This document shows positions 4,097 to 5,217 of a stretch of 5,217 nt of DNA, one piece after another; the first letter of the stretch is position 1, and each line of letters starts with the position of its first letter. The stretch lies in assembly GCA_900551345.1 (NCBI GenBank), contig URVP01000120.1:1-5217 (forward strand), written 5' to 3'. The notes below the pieces were generated by a model. That model saw nothing but the letters and a program-made list of their open reading frames with translations. It did not search any database and was not told where the DNA came from. This DNA is from an uncultured Eubacteriales bacterium. Its GTDB lineage: Bacteria; Bacillota; Clostridia; Monoglobales; UMGS1388. A program made the position numbers and the translations under genes.

Positions 4097-5217
4097 ATGT
4101 TTATAGGCAGAGGGCGAGAGCTTTCAGCTCTTGAAAGATTATACAAATCGGATAAATTTGAATTTGCGGTTATCTATGGCAGACGCCGTGTGGGTAAAAC
4201 CGCACTTATCAACAAATTTATTGATGATCAAAATGCTATTTATTTTATGGGTGTCGAGAGCAATGCAAAGCAGAATCTCGAAAATTTTTCAAAGAGCATT
4301 ATGGAGTATGTCAGCGGTACGGAGATTGACAGCATATTCTCGTCGTTCCAATCGGCGCTCGAATATGTGTTCCGACTTGCCGAAAAAGAACGCATCATTC
4401 TTGCAATAGACGAATACCCGTATGTTGCACGCTCGTCAAAGAGCCTTGCTTCTACCCTCCAGCTTTTGATTGATAAATATAAGGATAAATCAAAGCTGAT
4501 GCTTATTCTCTGCGGTTCGTCAATGTCGTATATGGAGGATCACGTTCTTGCCTATAAAGCACCTCTTTATGGCAGAAGAACGGCGCAAATAAAACTTTTG
4601 CCATTCGACTTTGAGGAAACCTGCCGCTACTTCAAAAATTTCACTGCCGAAGATAAAGCACTTATCTATGGGGTTGTCGGCGGTACTCCGCAATATCTAT
4701 TGCAGATTAATGACGCATTGAGCGTTGAGGATAATATCAAAGATACATTTTTGAACCCCGTTTCATTCTTGTATGAAGAGCCGATAAACCTCTTGAAACA
4801 GGAAGTCAGAGAACCGGCAATCTATACGGCGATAATTGCCGCTATTGCAACAGGAGCGTCGAGAATGTCGGAAATTTCGGGCAAGGTCGGCGAAGATACC
4901 AATGTTTGCGCAATGTATCTCAAAAATCTGATTAACTTGGGAATTGTGCAGAAAGAAACACCATATGGCGAAAAAGCTTCTCGAAAGTCGGTTTATTCGA
5001 TTGAAGATAATATGTTCCGCTTTTGGTATCGGTTCGTGTTTGAAAATAATTCAATCATCGCCCGCGGCGCCGCAGATTTGGCATATAAGCGTATCGAGCC
5101 ACAGCTTTCGGACTATATGGGCAAGGTTTTTGAGGAAATCTGTAAACAGTATTTGTGGAAACAGCTCCTTTCCGGCAACTGTCCGGTTGAGTTTACGGCT
5201 CTCGGTCGCTGGTGGGG
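4097..5217 (+). CDS. ATP-binding protein, ATPase_2 plus DUF234 type (3' end outside the window)
   Basis: Open frame of 373 codons running off the window, beginning at an ATG with GGAGGT 6 nt upstream. It begins MFIGRGRELSALERL, typical of the archaeal-type ATPase family. The Walker A is GRRRVGKT (residues 28-35), Walker B is IILAIDE (100-106), a sensor-like CGSSMSYME lies at 139-147, and the arginine motif APLYGRRT at 155-162. GVVGGTPQYL follows the ATPase core. A winged HTH spans about 255-300 (MSEISGKVG, then AMYLKNLINLGIVQK). The DUF234 part begins near 306 (MFRFWYRFVFENN) and continues to YMGKVFEEICKQYL; this domain is related to restriction-endonuclease-like folds. The last residues, LGRWW, lie just before where the family's conserved acidic nuclease-like motif is usually seen, so its integrity cannot be judged. 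About 80-100 residues are missing. Cellular role is unknown; in this place it is probably element cargo. Confidence 0.93.
   Translation, partial: MFIGRGRELSALERLYKSDKFEFAVIYGRRRVGKTALINKFIDDQNAIYFMGVESNAKQNLENFSKSIMEYVSGTEIDSIFSSFQSALEYVFRLAEKERIILAIDEYPYVARSSKSLASTLQLLIDKYKDKSKLMLILCGSSMSYMEDHVLAYKAPLYGRRTAQIKLLPFDFEETCRYFKNFTAEDKALIYGVVGGTPQYLLQINDALSVEDNIKDTFLNPVSFLYEEPINLLKQEVREPAIYTAIIAAIATGASRMSEISGKVGEDTNVCAMYLKNLINLGIVQKETPYGEKASRKSVYSIEDNMFRFWYRFVFENNSIIARGAADLAYKRIEPQLSDYMGKVFEEICKQYLWKQLLSGNCPVEFTALGRWW

Noticed and set aside
4131..4409. Plus-strand frame of 92 codons
   Set aside because: It is an out-of-frame shadow of the ATPase gene, whose frame holds Walker A and B motifs and a strong start.

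Overview
The window looks like part of a mobilizable or conjugative integrative element (IME/ICE) from a low-GC Firmicute, most likely a gut Clostridia-type bacterium. This rests on moderately AT-rich DNA, strong AGGAGG-type ribosome binding sites, sigma-A promoters with extended -10 boxes, and a set of small genes (TnpV, an HTH-DUF6017 replication protein, MobC) that I recognise from such elements. All seven genes are on the + strand. Species and element name cannot be given from the sequence alone.

Left part (1-1832), integration module: a small excisionase-like HTH protein (63-293), then a Tn916/phage-type tyrosine integrase (385-1707) with a complete set of catalytic residues. It is followed by two TGAGGGAACT repeats, a hairpin that is a terminator on the minus strand, and the 3' part of a tRNA-Ser(CGA) gene on the minus strand (1774-1832). 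Homology to the tRNA stops at the anticodon loop, so this is best read as the attachment-site core.

Middle part (1833-4003), maintenance and mobilization module: a non-coding arm with a strong 17-bp-stem terminator and a tandem 11-bp repeat. Then comes an overlapping operon of a small HTH protein, TnpV and an HTH/DUF6017 replication protein. A 164-bp structured intergenic region (candidate oriT) leads into mobC.

Right part (4004-5217): a near-consensus promoter with a palindrome at the predicted start site drives an ATP-binding protein of the ATPase_2/DUF234 type that runs off the window. No relaxase gene follows mobC here.

The order int - tRNA 3' half - rep/mob, with no 5' half of the tRNA, is what an excised circle (attP) or a head-to-tail tandem of elements would give. 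A single integrated copy should have an intact tRNA next to int. In the integrated form the element would then read HTH-tnpV-rep-oriT-mobC-cargo...xis-int, ending at tRNA-Ser. The most interesting sub-gene signals are this junction, the repeated linker inside the replication gene next to an AT-rich tract (iteron-like), the candidate oriT, and the orphan mobC followed by an independently promoted ATPase.
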